Shown: positions 17,675-27,515, counted from the first letter of the stretch. The stretch: 60,708 bases of DNA from Treponema sp. (GCA_031254315.1 JAIRUQ010000118.1:1-60708), one strand, 5' to 3'. Notes: a model not told the origin generated them from the letters alone. Numbers and translations: made by a program.

Positions 17675-19516
17675 ATGAACTATTCAGGCGCATTTATCCC
17701 AACCCTCAGAGAAGTTCCGGCAGACGCGGTAATCGCAAGCCACAGGCTGATGTTCCGCGCAGGGCTTCTTCGCAAACTCGCAAACGGGCTTTTTGCCTAC
17801 CTCCCGTTGGGGCTTCGCTCCTTCCGCAAAGTAGAACAAATTATCCGCGAAGAAATGGACGCCATAGGCGCACTGGAAATAAAACCGACAGTGGTCGTTC
17901 CCGGCGAATTATGGAAAGAATCGGGGCGCTGGGACTCCATGGGCGAATCAATGCTTCGCGTAAAAAACCGGCTGGACAATGACTTTGTCGTCTCCCCCAC
18001 CGCCGAAGAAGCCTTTACCGCTATCGTGCGAGACGAGCTTTCCAGTTACCGCCAACTGCCGCTCGCGCTCTACCAGATCAACACCAAGTTCCGGGATGAA
18101 ATCCGCCCCCGTTATGGCGTAATGCGCGGACGCGAATTTGTAATGAAAGACGCGTACTCATGGCACACAGACGACAAAAGCCTCGATGACACCTATCAGG
18201 CGATGGGACGCGCTTACAGAAGGATTTTTAAGCGTTGCGGACTTTCTGTAATTCCTGTAAAAGCCGACTCAGGCGCAATGGGCGGAAGCGGTTCGGAAGA
18301 ATTTATGGTAGAAAGTGAAATCGGCGACAACACGCTGATCCTCTGCAAGAAATGCGATTATGCCGCCAACTCGGAAAAAGCCGCCTGTGCGCCGGACTTT
18401 ACGCCCTCATCTTCGATTGAAGACGCGAAAGCCGCCGCAGTAAATACTCCTGCCTTTGAAAAAATTGACACTCCAAATGTAAAAACGATCGACGAACTTT
18501 GCGCCTTTCTAAAAACAGAGCCGCAAACTTTTATAAAGACGCTCATCTACCGAGCCGTCAATGTCGAGCTTGATCTTTCCTCAGCCCCCGCCTGCGCCAA
18601 ACTTCAGCGAAAAAAACCGTCGGCGGAAGCGCCTGCCGTTTATACCGAAGCCTTCTTCGCGGTGGCAATTCGAGGCGACCTTGATGTAAATGAGGTGAAA
18701 CTTGCCTCCGCCCTCAAAGCAAGTGAAGTGAGCCTTGCCTCAGATACCGATGTCGTCCGCCTTACCAACACTCCTGTAGGATTCGCGGGACCTGTCGGAT
18801 TGACCGCTCTTCCTCTCATAGTTGACCGTACAGTTACAGGAATGAATGACGCGGTAACAGGCGCGTTGGAAAAAGATTTGCACTACAAGCATGTCGCATA
18901 CGGACGTGATTTTACAGCATGGATGATCGAAGATGTCCGCACCGTAAAAGCAGGAGATCATTGTTCTCTGTGTAGCGGCGAATTATATACAAAGATGGGC
19001 AATGAACTTGGGCACATTTTCAAACTTGGATACAAGTACACACGTTCAATGAATGTAAGTTATCTTGATGAAAACGGCAAGAGCCAAATGCCGATCATGG
19101 GCTGTTACGGAATTGGCGTTGACCGCACACTTGCTTCTGTAATCGAAGAACACCACGATGAAGCGGGAATTATCTGGCCTGTCTCTGTCGCGCCGTATCA
19201 TGTGATTATCGTTCCAATCAAGTATGACGGCGCAGTTAAGGAAAGTGCAGACAAACTTGCCACCGAATTAACTTCTGCAGGTATCGAAGTTTTGCTTGAC
19301 GACAGGAGCGAGCGTCCCGGAGTTAAGTTTAACGATGCCGACCTTACAGGAATTCCGTGGCGTGTAGTAATCGGCGACAAAGGTCTTGCGCAGAATATTC
19401 CTCAAGTAGAAATAAAACGCCGCAGTGAAAAAGACAGTACCATGACAGACTTGGACAAAGCCTCTGCGGATATTGTGAAAAAAATACGAGAAGAAATCGC
19501 CCGGCTTAACAACTAA
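17675..19516 (+). CDS. proS: Prolyl-tRNA synthetase, bacterial type
   Basis: Class II synthetase charging tRNA-Pro. Motif 1 region: YLPLGLRSFRKVEQIIREEM. Motif 2: INTKFRDEIRPRYGVMRGREFVMKDAYS. Motif 3: GCYGIGVDRTLASVIEEHHDE. Between motifs 2 and 3 is the YbaK-like editing insertion (about residues 225-390) with a GDHCSLCSG cysteine segment near its end, so this is the long bacterial (type 1) form. At 613 aa it is slightly longer than usual because of the insert. There is no clear Shine-Dalgarno before the ATG. It converges on adk with a four-base overlap of stop codons. Confidence 0.96.
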   Translation: MNYSGAFIPTLREVPADAVIASHRLMFRAGLLRKLANGLFAYLPLGLRSFRKVEQIIREEMDAIGALEIKPTVVVPGELWKESGRWDSMGESMLRVKNRLDNDFVVSPTAEEAFTAIVRDELSSYRQLPLALYQINTKFRDEIRPRYGVMRGREFVMKDAYSWHTDDKSLDDTYQAMGRAYRRIFKRCGLSVIPVKADSGAMGGSGSEEFMVESEIGDNTLILCKKCDYAANSEKAACAPDFTPSSSIEDAKAAAVNTPAFEKIDTPNVKTIDELCAFLKTEPQTFIKTLIYRAVNVELDLSSAPACAKLQRKKPSAEAPAVYTEAFFAVAIRGDLDVNEVKLASALKASEVSLASDTDVVRLTNTPVGFAGPVGLTALPLIVDRTVTGMNDAVTGALEKDLHYKHVAYGRDFTAWMIEDVRTVKAGDHCSLCSGELYTKMGNELGHIFKLGYKYTRSMNVSYLDENGKSQMPIMGCYGIGVDRTLASVIEEHHDEAGIIWPVSVAPYHVIIVPIKYDGAVKESADKLATELTSAGIEVLLDDRSERPGVKFNDADLTGIPWRVVIGDKGLAQNIPQVEIKRRSEKDSTMTDLDKASADIVKKIREEIARLNN

Positions 19517-20145
19517 TCAATAGCCATTGCTTTCTTGAAGTTGATCACAATCTCATCAACCATAGGTCGCGCGTCAATGTCGAGTAACAGTCCTTTTTCA
19601 CGGTAATAATCGATCAATGGCGCTGTTTGAGCGCGGTAAACTTCGAGCCGTTTTTGAATCGCTTCAGGTTTATCGTCATCGCGGATATAAACCTCGCCTC
19701 CGCAATGGTCGCAAATCCCCTCTTTTGAAGGCTTGTTAAAAACAGCGTGAAAATTATATCCGCACTTACGGCAAACGCGCCGTCCGCCCAAGCGTTCTAT
19801 AACACCGGAATCGGGTATATCAAAGTTAATTACTTTTTCTACAGTGGAAAATCCAGCGAGCGCCTCAGCCTGCGGTATTGTCCGTGGAAAACCATCCAAA
19901 ATATATCCCTTTTGAACATCATCCTGAGTAAGCCGTTCTTTAACAAGCGCGATTGTAGTCTCATCGTCCACAAGTTTTCCCGCATCCATAATTGCCTTCA
20001 CCTTGAGACCCAATGGACTTTGCGCCGCTACTGCCGCACGAAAAATTGACCCCGTACTAATCTGAGGAACCTTGAGAATATCTACGGCTCTTACAGCCAA
20101 AGTGCCCTTGCCCGCTCCGGGAGGACCCAAAAAAATCAAGTTCAT
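19513..20145 (-). CDS. adk: Adenylate kinase, zinc-lid type
   Basis: Converts ATP and AMP to two ADP. P-loop GPPGAGKGT at residues 7-15, AMP-binding STGSIFRAAV, GYILDGFPRT, and an extended lid with CRKCGYNFH and CDHCGG, the CxxC...CxxC pattern of structural zinc. 210 aa, standard length. AAGGAG lies upstream of the ATG. It overlaps the proS stop by four bases in convergent orientation. Confidence 0.96.
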   Translation of the reverse strand: MNLIFLGPPGAGKGTLAVRAVDILKVPQISTGSIFRAAVAAQSPLGLKVKAIMDAGKLVDDETTIALVKERLTQDDVQKGYILDGFPRTIPQAEALAGFSTVEKVINFDIPDSGVIERLGGRRVCRKCGYNFHAVFNKPSKEGICDHCGGEVYIRDDDKPEAIQKRLEVYRAQTAPLIDYYREKGLLLDIDARPMVDEIVINFKKAMAID

Positions 20146-20287
20146 GTTTTACTCCTTATATTATATAATACATCTTTCTCGATAAAGTAACAAGTAGGCA
20201 TATTTGCAAGGCTTTTCCTACACTCTCGTTGTTGTGAAGTTGCGCTGTATTAAATAAAAAATTTTGAATATGCTTGCTCTCGTTTGT

Positions 20288-20791
20288 TTAATTCGTTGTA
20301 GTGACACTGATTATATTATTAAATCCAAAATGCCTGATTGACCATTCCAGTCTGGTTGCAAGTTCATAGTAATTTCCCTTATTTATAATCAATTCAAGCA
20401 ACCCAAAAAAGAACATGGCGGACGATCTTCTTTCAACTAAATAGAGATAATGTTCTCTCCCTTCATTTTCAATAAACAATTCAACAGAACCATAATGACC
20501 ATAAAAATATTCACCGATTTCTTCGTTAAATCGCCTTTCTCCGAATAATTCCCTGTTGTTATTAATAAAGTCTATTATTTCATTAAAAGTAGATTCATCT
20601 ACAGCATAACAATAAAAAAATCGCCTGCCTTCCAATTGAATTCCCTGTTCCAGAGCATGGGTATTTATGATTAGCGAATGCCATATTGTATCACGCTCTC
20701 CTATCTCATTTATGGTTATAGATTTCAGTCCGTCACTATATAGTTCAAAAACCGTTACAAGGAAAAACAGAATTAAAAACTTTTTTTTCAA
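20288..20791 (-). CDS. Hypothetical secreted protein
   Basis: No family recognised. 167 aa with an N-terminal signal peptide (MKKKFLILFFLVTVFELYS) and probable cleavage before DGLKSI, so periplasmic or outer-membrane. The start overlaps the stop of the SH3 lipoprotein gene by four bases, so the two are co-translated and may work together. Sequence is AT-rich like its partner. Confidence 0.65.
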   Translation of the reverse strand: MKKKFLILFFLVTVFELYSDGLKSITINEIGERDTIWHSLIINTHALEQGIQLEGRRFFYCYAVDESTFNEIIDFINNNRELFGERRFNEEIGEYFYGHYGSVELFIENEGREHYLYLVERRSSAMFFFGLLELIINKGNYYELATRLEWSIRHFGFNNIISVTTTN

Positions 20792-21669
20792 GGTTTATCT
20801 CCTCTTAAAGCATTTAGCGAAGTACCGCCATGTCCCCCATAACTTATATCACCATTAGAAGAAATATAAAAACTAACACCTTCTCTAACTTCCGCATTAA
20901 TTTCATTAATAACATAAATAAAAAATCCTACTCCTAAATCTTCCCATTGATCCCAATCTTCATTATAGTATGGTTCAAAGAAAGTACATTCATTCCAAAT
21001 GTGCCTATCGGCAATAGCCCAACTTTTCATTCTTGTTTCAACTATTCTTGTTTCAAATTCAAACTCAAGTCTTCTGCCATTTATAAATATAAAAATATCA
21101 TTACGCCCATTAATAATAATTGCATTAACAATTTTATTCTTATAATTTATTTTATTAGTTAAATTTTCACTATCAATAACACCGGATATACGATAACTAA
21201 AATAATCATTTATTCCATTGCTATCAATATCGTATACAAGCGTCTCTATTCCAATATATCCACCCCATATATAACCTTCTAAATCTCTATGTTTTATTTT
21301 ATACCAATATTGAAAAAACCCGTCTATTCTTTGTTCATTACCCATATTTTCAATAACCTCAATTTCATCAAATAATTGTAATTGCCCAATTATATTACCA
21401 TTTAAATTTGGCTGATTATAAATATTTACAGTAGAAGCTAACACATGATATTTTCCTATTTCAATATTATAAGGACGATCCACATCTACAGACTCATTTA
21501 ATCTGACATTATTTCTTCTCTCAACTTCTGTAGAATGATCAGCAGAATTAATCTGCTCTATTTCCTGTTGCAAAGGAGGAACTTCTTTGATAGTTTTCTC
21601 ATTATTCTTTGTACATGAAAAAAATATAATCACAGCAACAAATATTAAAATAAATTTTTTATGTTTCAT
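20788..21669 (-). CDS. SH3-domain lipoprotein
   Basis: The signal peptide MKHKKFILIFVAVIIFFSC ends in a lipobox (IFFSC). Residues about 70-125 form a bacterial SH3 domain: YHVLASTVNIYNQPNLNG, then IIGQLQLFDEIEVI and YWYKIKHRDLEGYIWGGYIG. Such domains often bind cell-wall peptides. The rest is of unknown function and contains YDIDSNGINDYFSYRI, an Asp-rich segment that may bind calcium. AAGGAG lies upstream of the ATG. Operon with the following secreted protein. Confidence 0.75.
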   Translation of the reverse strand: MKHKKFILIFVAVIIFFSCTKNNEKTIKEVPPLQQEIEQINSADHSTEVERRNNVRLNESVDVDRPYNIEIGKYHVLASTVNIYNQPNLNGNIIGQLQLFDEIEVIENMGNEQRIDGFFQYWYKIKHRDLEGYIWGGYIGIETLVYDIDSNGINDYFSYRISGVIDSENLTNKINYKNKIVNAIIINGRNDIFIFINGRRLEFEFETRIVETRMKSWAIADRHIWNECTFFEPYYNEDWDQWEDLGVGFFIYVINEINAEVREGVSFYISSNGDISYGGHGGTSLNALRGDKP

Positions 21670-21719
21670 TGTTATCTCCTTGATAATTTAAACAATTATA
21701 CCATAGATACATAGACCTG

Positions 21720-24077
21720 TCAATGATTTTTTATAACCGCTTCTTCCCTCGGTGTAATTTCCTTTATTAGCTCTCGTAGTCCGGCAATAAATTGCGGGGT
21801 TTCACAGATCATTTTGGCGGTATCTTTAACCTTACCGGCTTTTTCCAGTTCTAGCGCGAAGGCGGAAAGTTCTGTTTTACCGGCGGCGGCAAGTGCGCTT
21901 TTCATACCATGAACGGTGATTATATACATCTGCGTATCAGCATCGCGGCGAAATTTATTTTTATATATTTCTTCTAACGTCAGAACGGCTTTTTCTAAAT
22001 CCCGTACAAAAATTTTCACTAAACGCGGATTTGTTAATATTTGTAGATGTATTTTTTTACTGCTATGACTGCCGGTTTTGCGATGTACAGCTTCAATTAC
22101 CTCAGGCGGTTGTTTGTCGCGTATCATTTTGTTGAGCAATATGTCAAGGCGGTGTATGTCTATCGGCTTTGAAAGATAATCGTCGAAACCGTTTGCCAGA
22201 AACATCTCTTCCTGCCCTACTATTGCGTTAGCTGTCAATGCGACAATGGGACGGGTATAGTTCATACTGCGAATGATTTTTACCGTTTCGATTCCGTCCA
22301 TTCCGGGCATCATGTGATCCATAAATATAATGTCATAGACATTGCCGCGCTTTATTTTGTCAACAGCCTCAGAGCCGCTTATGGCAATATCAATCGACAA
22401 TTTGTAAGGCTCTGTCAATCCATGGGCGATGTATAAATTTGATTCAATATCGTCCACAAATAGTATTTTGCCGTAAGGCATCGGCTCATAAGTAATCTTT
22501 GCCTTTTTTATCCTTGACACATCACTGGAGCGAAGCTTTTGTAAATTTTCAGATAACTCCCTGCCTAACACAGATGAACCTGTAACCCCCTGTGGCAGAC
22601 GCACGGTAAATATTGAGCCTTTCCCCGGTTCGCTCTCTACGAAAATTTCTCCGTTCATCATTTGTATTAAATGTTGTGTAATGTTCATTCCAAGCCCCGT
22701 ACCCTCGACATCGCGGTTGGCTTGCGGATTAAAACGTGAATATTCATCGAACAATTCATGTATCTGTTCAGCTGTCATGCCCTGCCCTGTATCACTGATA
22801 CGGAAAACAAGCGTTACTTCGGAATCTGAACTTCCGCTTTCGACACGGAGCGAAAATTCTATTACGCCTTCCTTCGTATATTTGAACGCATTTGACAGCA
22901 AATTGCTCAAGATTTGGCGAATACGAGCCGAATCACCAAACAATACCGAAGGTATGTTCTCGTCAACAAGAAGTTTAAATTCAATCTGCTTACTTTTGAA
23001 CCGCATTATATTCAACTGCACAGTATCGTTAATAAAACCGGCAACTTCATACTCGACAGGCAACAATTGAAATTTACCGGATTCTATTTTAGAAAGATCA
23101 AGCACTTCGTTAATAAGATTGAGTAAGATACTGCCTGAATTGTGTATCATATAGAATGCTTCTTCTATATCCGGCGCAAGCCTTTCGTTTTGCATTTTCA
23201 TTTCAGTGATGCCCAGAATAACATTCATCGGCGTTCGTATTTCATGGCTCATCATGGCAAGAAATTTGCTTTTTGCCTTGTTACTTGTCTCGGCAATTTC
23301 AGTTCTGCGAATCTCGGTCAGATCATGAAAAACAAGCATTGTTCCTATAACAAACCCGCTTTCATTAAGCATGGGTGTAACACGAACAGCATAATGACGC
23401 AGATTACCGTCCCTTCCAAAATCAATTTCCTTATCCACTTCCGATATACTTTTGTCCGTAATGGCTGTTTTGAAAGATTCATTCATACGCTGTAAAAACT
23501 CATCGTCCATGAGGGGGGAAAACAATTCATTAAAGGTTTTATTCAGAATTATGCTTGCATCATCTGTTTTACTATAGAAGAGATATGATTTACTTGTAGA
23601 AACAATCTTTCCGTCAATGTCAAATAACAGAACGATATCAGGGAAATTTTCCAGCAGAAGGTTTACATACTGTTCTAATTTGGACTTTGCCTCGGCATCT
23701 CTTCTCCGGCGCTCTTCAAGCTGATGAACCATCGTGTTAAACGCTTTTGAGAAATCCCCCATAAAATCAACGCGCTGTTGATAGTCCCCAAGGGCTACCT
23801 GTTGTGTCTGCCATGTTAAATGCTGTAGCGATGACTGTAACGCCTTAAGCGGAGCGGCTATCTCATTGTTACGCGATATGGGTTCCCCATCCAACTCTCC
23901 CCTTGCCAGGGCATTGGCAAATTTTCTGGTTTCAAGAATACATTCTCCGAGATATTTTAAACCTTCTCCCAAATCATGGAAGTCCGCAGGCAGTTTTTCT
24001 GCGTCCAACACGGCATAAGCCGGGTTGTATATTAAATCGCGTATATAATCAAATAATAATTTTACTGCCGCCTCCAC
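21720..24077 (-). CDS. Soluble hybrid histidine kinase with receiver and Hpt domains
   Basis: No transmembrane segment, so the kinase is cytoplasmic. Order: an N-terminal helical/HAMP-like region (about 1-130), a coiled coil and PAS domain (about 140-265), HisKA with MSHEIRTPMN (histidine about 277), HATPase with TGLGMNITQ and a G-box, a receiver domain whose phospho-acceptor is in IIFMDHMMPGMDG (about 584), and a C-terminal Hpt with TVHGMKSALAAAG (histidine about 722). It thus contains a complete internal phosphorelay (H-D-H). The V4R gene ends six bases upstream, which suggests that V4R is its sensory partner. Confidence 0.9.
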   Translation of the reverse strand: MEAAVKLLFDYIRDLIYNPAYAVLDAEKLPADFHDLGEGLKYLGECILETRKFANALARGELDGEPISRNNEIAAPLKALQSSLQHLTWQTQQVALGDYQQRVDFMGDFSKAFNTMVHQLEERRRRDAEAKSKLEQYVNLLLENFPDIVLLFDIDGKIVSTSKSYLFYSKTDDASIILNKTFNELFSPLMDDEFLQRMNESFKTAITDKSISEVDKEIDFGRDGNLRHYAVRVTPMLNESGFVIGTMLVFHDLTEIRRTEIAETSNKAKSKFLAMMSHEIRTPMNVILGITEMKMQNERLAPDIEEAFYMIHNSGSILLNLINEVLDLSKIESGKFQLLPVEYEVAGFINDTVQLNIMRFKSKQIEFKLLVDENIPSVLFGDSARIRQILSNLLSNAFKYTKEGVIEFSLRVESGSSDSEVTLVFRISDTGQGMTAEQIHELFDEYSRFNPQANRDVEGTGLGMNITQHLIQMMNGEIFVESEPGKGSIFTVRLPQGVTGSSVLGRELSENLQKLRSSDVSRIKKAKITYEPMPYGKILFVDDIESNLYIAHGLTEPYKLSIDIAISGSEAVDKIKRGNVYDIIFMDHMMPGMDGIETVKIIRSMNYTRPIVALTANAIVGQEEMFLANGFDDYLSKPIDIHRLDILLNKMIRDKQPPEVIEAVHRKTGSHSSKKIHLQILTNPRLVKIFVRDLEKAVLTLEEIYKNKFRRDADTQMYIITVHGMKSALAAAGKTELSAFALELEKAGKVKDTAKMICETPQFIAGLRELIKEITPREEAVIKNH

Positions 24078-24083
24078 ATTATT

Positions 24084-24617
24084 TCACTTAACAACACCTC
24101 TAAAACGGCATACCCTGTCACCGTTAGCCCAGCAATCTACCTCGCGTACAACATATTTTTTTCCGGTATACGCCTCAAGAATGCCGGCAATAAACCCCTC
24201 ATCGTAACAGCACACCGTCTCATTGGTAACAGGCAACCCACTGCAATCTAAATCCTGCGCAACGGTGAGTACAATATTGCCATTTTCAGAATTAAACGCT
24301 TCCATCCGCAGTATACCTATTTTCAAAGACTGCAATGCCTTCTGCAAGTTTGCCCAAAAAGCGTTAAAATCCGTTTTTAAATCCAGCGCATTTTTTGCAA
24401 ACTCTGTTCCTGCCAGAAAACCGGCTTGGCGGAAATGTTCATCTGCCTGTTCTTTGCCATAAGTTTTTGTCAATATATCCAGCATGGTAAACTGCATTAG
24501 GCGATATACAAGCACGGGCATTTCTTCGCCCAAGTCTCCGCGACCTTCCTTAATATTGCCAAGATTTTCCCAAGAAAAAACATTATGACCGGCAGTTTTT
24601 AGAAAAATGTTACCCAT
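24084..24617 (-). CDS. V4R (4-vinyl reductase) domain protein, probable sensor
   Basis: About 177 aa. The C-terminal half has the V4R signature: VCCYDEGFIAGILEAYTGKK and CWANGDRVCRFR. V4R domains are predicted small-molecule-binding modules. An upstream in-frame ATG at 24650 lacks a ribosome binding site. The ATG at 24617 (MGNIFLKTAG) has AAGAG eight bases upstream, and an AT-rich promoter-like TATATT lies between the two, so 24617 is preferred. It ends six bases before the soluble hybrid kinase, implying that it passes a ligand signal to it. Confidence 0.85.
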   Translation of the reverse strand: MGNIFLKTAGHNVFSWENLGNIKEGRGDLGEEMPVLVYRLMQFTMLDILTKTYGKEQADEHFRQAGFLAGTEFAKNALDLKTDFNAFWANLQKALQSLKIGILRMEAFNSENGNIVLTVAQDLDCSGLPVTNETVCCYDEGFIAGILEAYTGKKYVVREVDCWANGDRVCRFRGVVK

Positions 24618-24680
24618 AAAAAATACTCTTATATAATATAAGAAAAACATGGTAACTGCGACAAGTGAAATTTATTATAG

Positions 24681-24826
24681 AAGTATTCTGTAATAACCAA
24701 ATATTTTACAAAACATTCTTCCCAAAACACCTCACACAAAGGCACGGAGAGCACAAAGGGAAGAAAGAAGGGATATGGGTACTGATTAGCTTATTTTATA
24801 TCTTAGTGCCTTCGTGTGGAATATTA
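24681..24826. repeat. MITE-like inverted repeat, copy A
   Basis: The left part (AGTATTCTGTAATAACCAAA, then ACAAAACATTCTTCCC and CACACAAAGGCACGGAG) matches the left end of the element at 44721. The right part ends with GTGCCTTCGTGTGGAATATT. The right end abuts and slightly overlaps the hydE stop codon. No ORF inside. Confidence 0.65.
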
Positions 24827-25882
24827 TGAAGTATATCCTCTCCAGTCCCCCCTAGAGACAACAATTTCGTAGCCGATGCTTTGGATTCGTCTTTGCATAC
24901 AGGCTACACATTCGGCGGCTTCATCGCCGGTGCAAATTTTATTGTCATATAGAAGATATTTACTGCGCACATCAACAGGTGAAAGGTTGGGCATAACAAC
25001 ATTAGCCCCGGCGAGAATACCCAATTCACGTCCCTGAAAATCGAGGGTTCCGAGCGCCGTTGTCGCGGGAATTAAGAGGTTCGGTTGCAGTAGGCGCAGG
25101 ATAGCCAAAATATTCAGCGTTAGGCGCAAATTGCCGGGGGTATCATTTTTGAAAGGAGTGTCTGAGTGGGGAAGAAAGGGACCAATGCCTACCATTTGCG
25201 GTTTTAAGTCCTTAATAAAGAACAAATCGTCAACGATATTATCAAGCGTTTGATTCGGAGAGCCGACCATAAAGCCGCATCCCACCTGATAGCCAATCTC
25301 TTTTAATTCATACAGGCACTTTTTCCGGTTGGCGCACGACATTTTTTGTGGGTGCAGTAACGCGTAATGTTGCTCGTTTGCGGTCTCGTGGCGTAGCAAA
25401 TACCTGTCCGCGCCGGCTTTAAACAAACGCTCATAGCTTTCAAAACTACGCTCCCCGATTGAAAGAGTTATGGCGCAGTCGCCGTGAGCCGCTCTTATTT
25501 CGCTCACAATTTCAACCATAATATCGTCTGTGTAAAACGGGTCTTCTCCACCCTGCAGTACAAAAGTGCGAAAGCCCAGCGCATGACCTTTTTCACAGCA
25601 CTCCAGAATTTGCTGTTTTGAAAGCCTGTACCTTTGAGCGTTCACATTTCCGGCTCGCAAGCCGCAGTAAAAACAGTCATTTTTGCAATAACTTGTAAAT
25701 TCAATGAGTCCGCGCATAAAGATTTGATTGCCGTATATTTTTTGCGCCGTAAACCGCGCGCGTTCAAACAGATAATCGTCCTCACATGCTAATAGTTCTA
25801 TAAACTCTTCCCTTGAAAGGGTTTGAAGGTCTTCTAATTTATCAATTGTTTCTTTTATATCGATATTGAGCAAAGTTTCCAT
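24824..25882 (-). CDS. hydE: [FeFe]-hydrogenase maturation radical-SAM protein HydE
   Basis: Radical-SAM protein needed to build the H-cluster of [FeFe]-hydrogenase. CxxxCxxC is C66-C70-C73 in SYCKNDCFYCG, followed by RAGN, RYRLSKQQIL and FVLQGGEDP, diagnostic of HydE/BioB-like enzymes. Later YLLRHETAN, LHPQKMS and the GCGFMVGSPNQT stretch fit HydE. 352 aa is the family length. hydF, hydG and the hydrogenase are not in the window. No Shine-Dalgarno precedes the ATG; a promoter ends six bases before it. Confidence 0.92.
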   Translation of the reverse strand: METLLNIDIKETIDKLEDLQTLSREEFIELLACEDDYLFERARFTAQKIYGNQIFMRGLIEFTSYCKNDCFYCGLRAGNVNAQRYRLSKQQILECCEKGHALGFRTFVLQGGEDPFYTDDIMVEIVSEIRAAHGDCAITLSIGERSFESYERLFKAGADRYLLRHETANEQHYALLHPQKMSCANRKKCLYELKEIGYQVGCGFMVGSPNQTLDNIVDDLFFIKDLKPQMVGIGPFLPHSDTPFKNDTPGNLRLTLNILAILRLLQPNLLIPATTALGTLDFQGRELGILAGANVVMPNLSPVDVRSKYLLYDNKICTGDEAAECVACMQRRIQSIGYEIVVSRGDWRGYTS

Positions 25883-25888
25883 TAGAAC

Positions 25889-25917
25889 ATTTTAATATAC
25901 GGGAGTCGTTTTATCAA
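25889..25917 (-). promoter_or_regulatory. hydE promoter with leaderless geometry
   Basis: On the minus strand TTGATA (25912-25917), a 17-base spacer and TAAAAT (25889-25894). The ATG of hydE begins after only six bases and has no ribosome binding site. Confidence 0.65.
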
Positions 25918-25976
25918 TATTCCATGCAAACCTATACCTAAAAATATAATTGGAAACAATTGATTACATCTCCGGC

Positions 25977-27515
25977 TCATTCCCCCGCAAGCTCCCTTGA
26001 CCTGCGGTAGAAATTTTCGAGTTTTTGATTTGGCGCTAATTCGACAAAGGGTCCAGAAAGACTGAGCGCAAATGGTTCTATATATAAAGGCTTTTTTCCC
26101 AAATAGCCCAAACGAATGAGCAAGCCTTCGTCTCCGCCTTCTATAATCCCCATGCCTGAAAAGACAAAATTACCCAATGACCAGAAAATCAGTTTATCAC
26201 CAACCCATTCAAACCCTTGTACAATGTGAGGATGAGAGCCGATTATAAGATCAGCTCCTTCACTGACAAGACCGGTATAAAGCTGACGAGTGGCAGAGCT
26301 GGGACTGTGCGACCATTCCACTCCGCCATGAAAAAAAACTATGTTAAGGCTTTCGCCGCCTTGTTTCCTTAAACGCGCCTTTAGTTTTTCCGCGCTTCCT
26401 CCGTCCGAATGAAGGAAGCCCGCTTTATTCTGCCCTGTCACAAATCTAAGCCCGTCCCATCCTGTGCTTTCTTTGGGAAAGGAGGCGAGTCCCCAGACAT
26501 TCGCGCTGAAATTATCTTTCTTAAAAATGAAAGGGCTTAAGGCTTCTTCTTCATTTCTGCCCACACCCAAAAACGCTATACCGGCTTCTTCCAGAAAATT
26601 TATTGTGTCAAGAAAAGCTTCTTCTCCAAAGTCGAATGTGTGGTTGTTTGCGAAAAGAACCGCATTAATTCCCGCATTTTTGACAGCGTATGCCAATTCG
26701 CGCGACGGTTCAAAACGAAAGGTGAAGGTTTTTCGCTCGGGACTTCCTCGACTGCTCAAAGGTCCTTCTAAGTTCACCATTACAAGATCGGAACGCAAAA
26801 ATATTTCCGCCACTCCGTCTAACAATGCGCCTGCTCCCTGATCAATGAGTATGTTTCCGGCGTTACGCCCAAGCATCATGTCCCCTGCGGCGCTTATCCA
26901 TGTCAAAACAGGTTTTTCATTTATAAGCGGCTTTGGAAGATCGAGCAGAAATTTTTCCAGAGAGGCGGCTTTTTTCGCGCAATGCTTATCGCCTTCGTCA
27001 AAATTGAGGCGTATTCCTACAAGCTGAATCAAAGGGTAGCCGTCATCTTCTGCAGTGAGTCCGTCCACCCTAAGAGCAGAAAAAGGGGGAGAGAGTTTGT
27101 TGAGCGTAACGAGGCTCTCCTTTTCTTCGAGGCACAACTGGAGAGAAGTATTCATGCGCCCTACAATAGCATAATCTTGAGGAACTAACCATGTTTTGGA
27201 AACGGGAATTCCGTCCCGCCTGTTTTCAAAATTCCATGATGAAAAGAATTCTATGTGTATTTCAGCGGTATTTTTATTTGAAGAAGGCTTATTCTGAGGA
27301 TTTACGTTCTCACGAACGCCGCTTAAACGAAGCCCCAAAGCCTTAAATTCTTTTGAACTACTGAGGGTTTCTTCCAACCATATCTTTTCATTTGCGAAAT
27401 CACCTTCTTGAATAATTACAAAGACTTCCCGATGTCCGCATGAGGAAAGAAAAGAAAACATAAAAATTAAAAGAAGGCAGACTAACAGCCTTCTCCTGCT
27501 GGAAATACAGAGCAT
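25977..27515 (-). CDS. CapA-family lipoprotein
   Basis: Secreted metallophosphatase-like protein of the CapA/PGA_cap family. An N-terminal hydrophobic stretch (LLVCLLLIFMFSFLSSCG) gives a lipoprotein signal. From about residue 210: AAGDMMLGRNAG, VMVNLEGPLSS, FANNHTFDFG, NIVFFHGGVEWSH, IIGSHPHIVQGFE and FWSLGNFVF, all standard CapA motifs with the conserved D, N and H residues. CapA proteins are linked to poly-gamma-glutamate export or cell-envelope functions, but the usual partners are absent, so the role is open. The first 200 residues are a spirochaete-type extension I cannot assign. Confidence 0.88.
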   Translation of the reverse strand: MLCISSRRRLLVCLLLIFMFSFLSSCGHREVFVIIQEGDFANEKIWLEETLSSSKEFKALGLRLSGVRENVNPQNKPSSNKNTAEIHIEFFSSWNFENRRDGIPVSKTWLVPQDYAIVGRMNTSLQLCLEEKESLVTLNKLSPPFSALRVDGLTAEDDGYPLIQLVGIRLNFDEGDKHCAKKAASLEKFLLDLPKPLINEKPVLTWISAAGDMMLGRNAGNILIDQGAGALLDGVAEIFLRSDLVMVNLEGPLSSRGSPERKTFTFRFEPSRELAYAVKNAGINAVLFANNHTFDFGEEAFLDTINFLEEAGIAFLGVGRNEEEALSPFIFKKDNFSANVWGLASFPKESTGWDGLRFVTGQNKAGFLHSDGGSAEKLKARLRKQGGESLNIVFFHGGVEWSHSPSSATRQLYTGLVSEGADLIIGSHPHIVQGFEWVGDKLIFWSLGNFVFSGMGIIEGGDEGLLIRLGYLGKKPLYIEPFALSLSGPFVELAPNQKLENFYRRSRELAGE

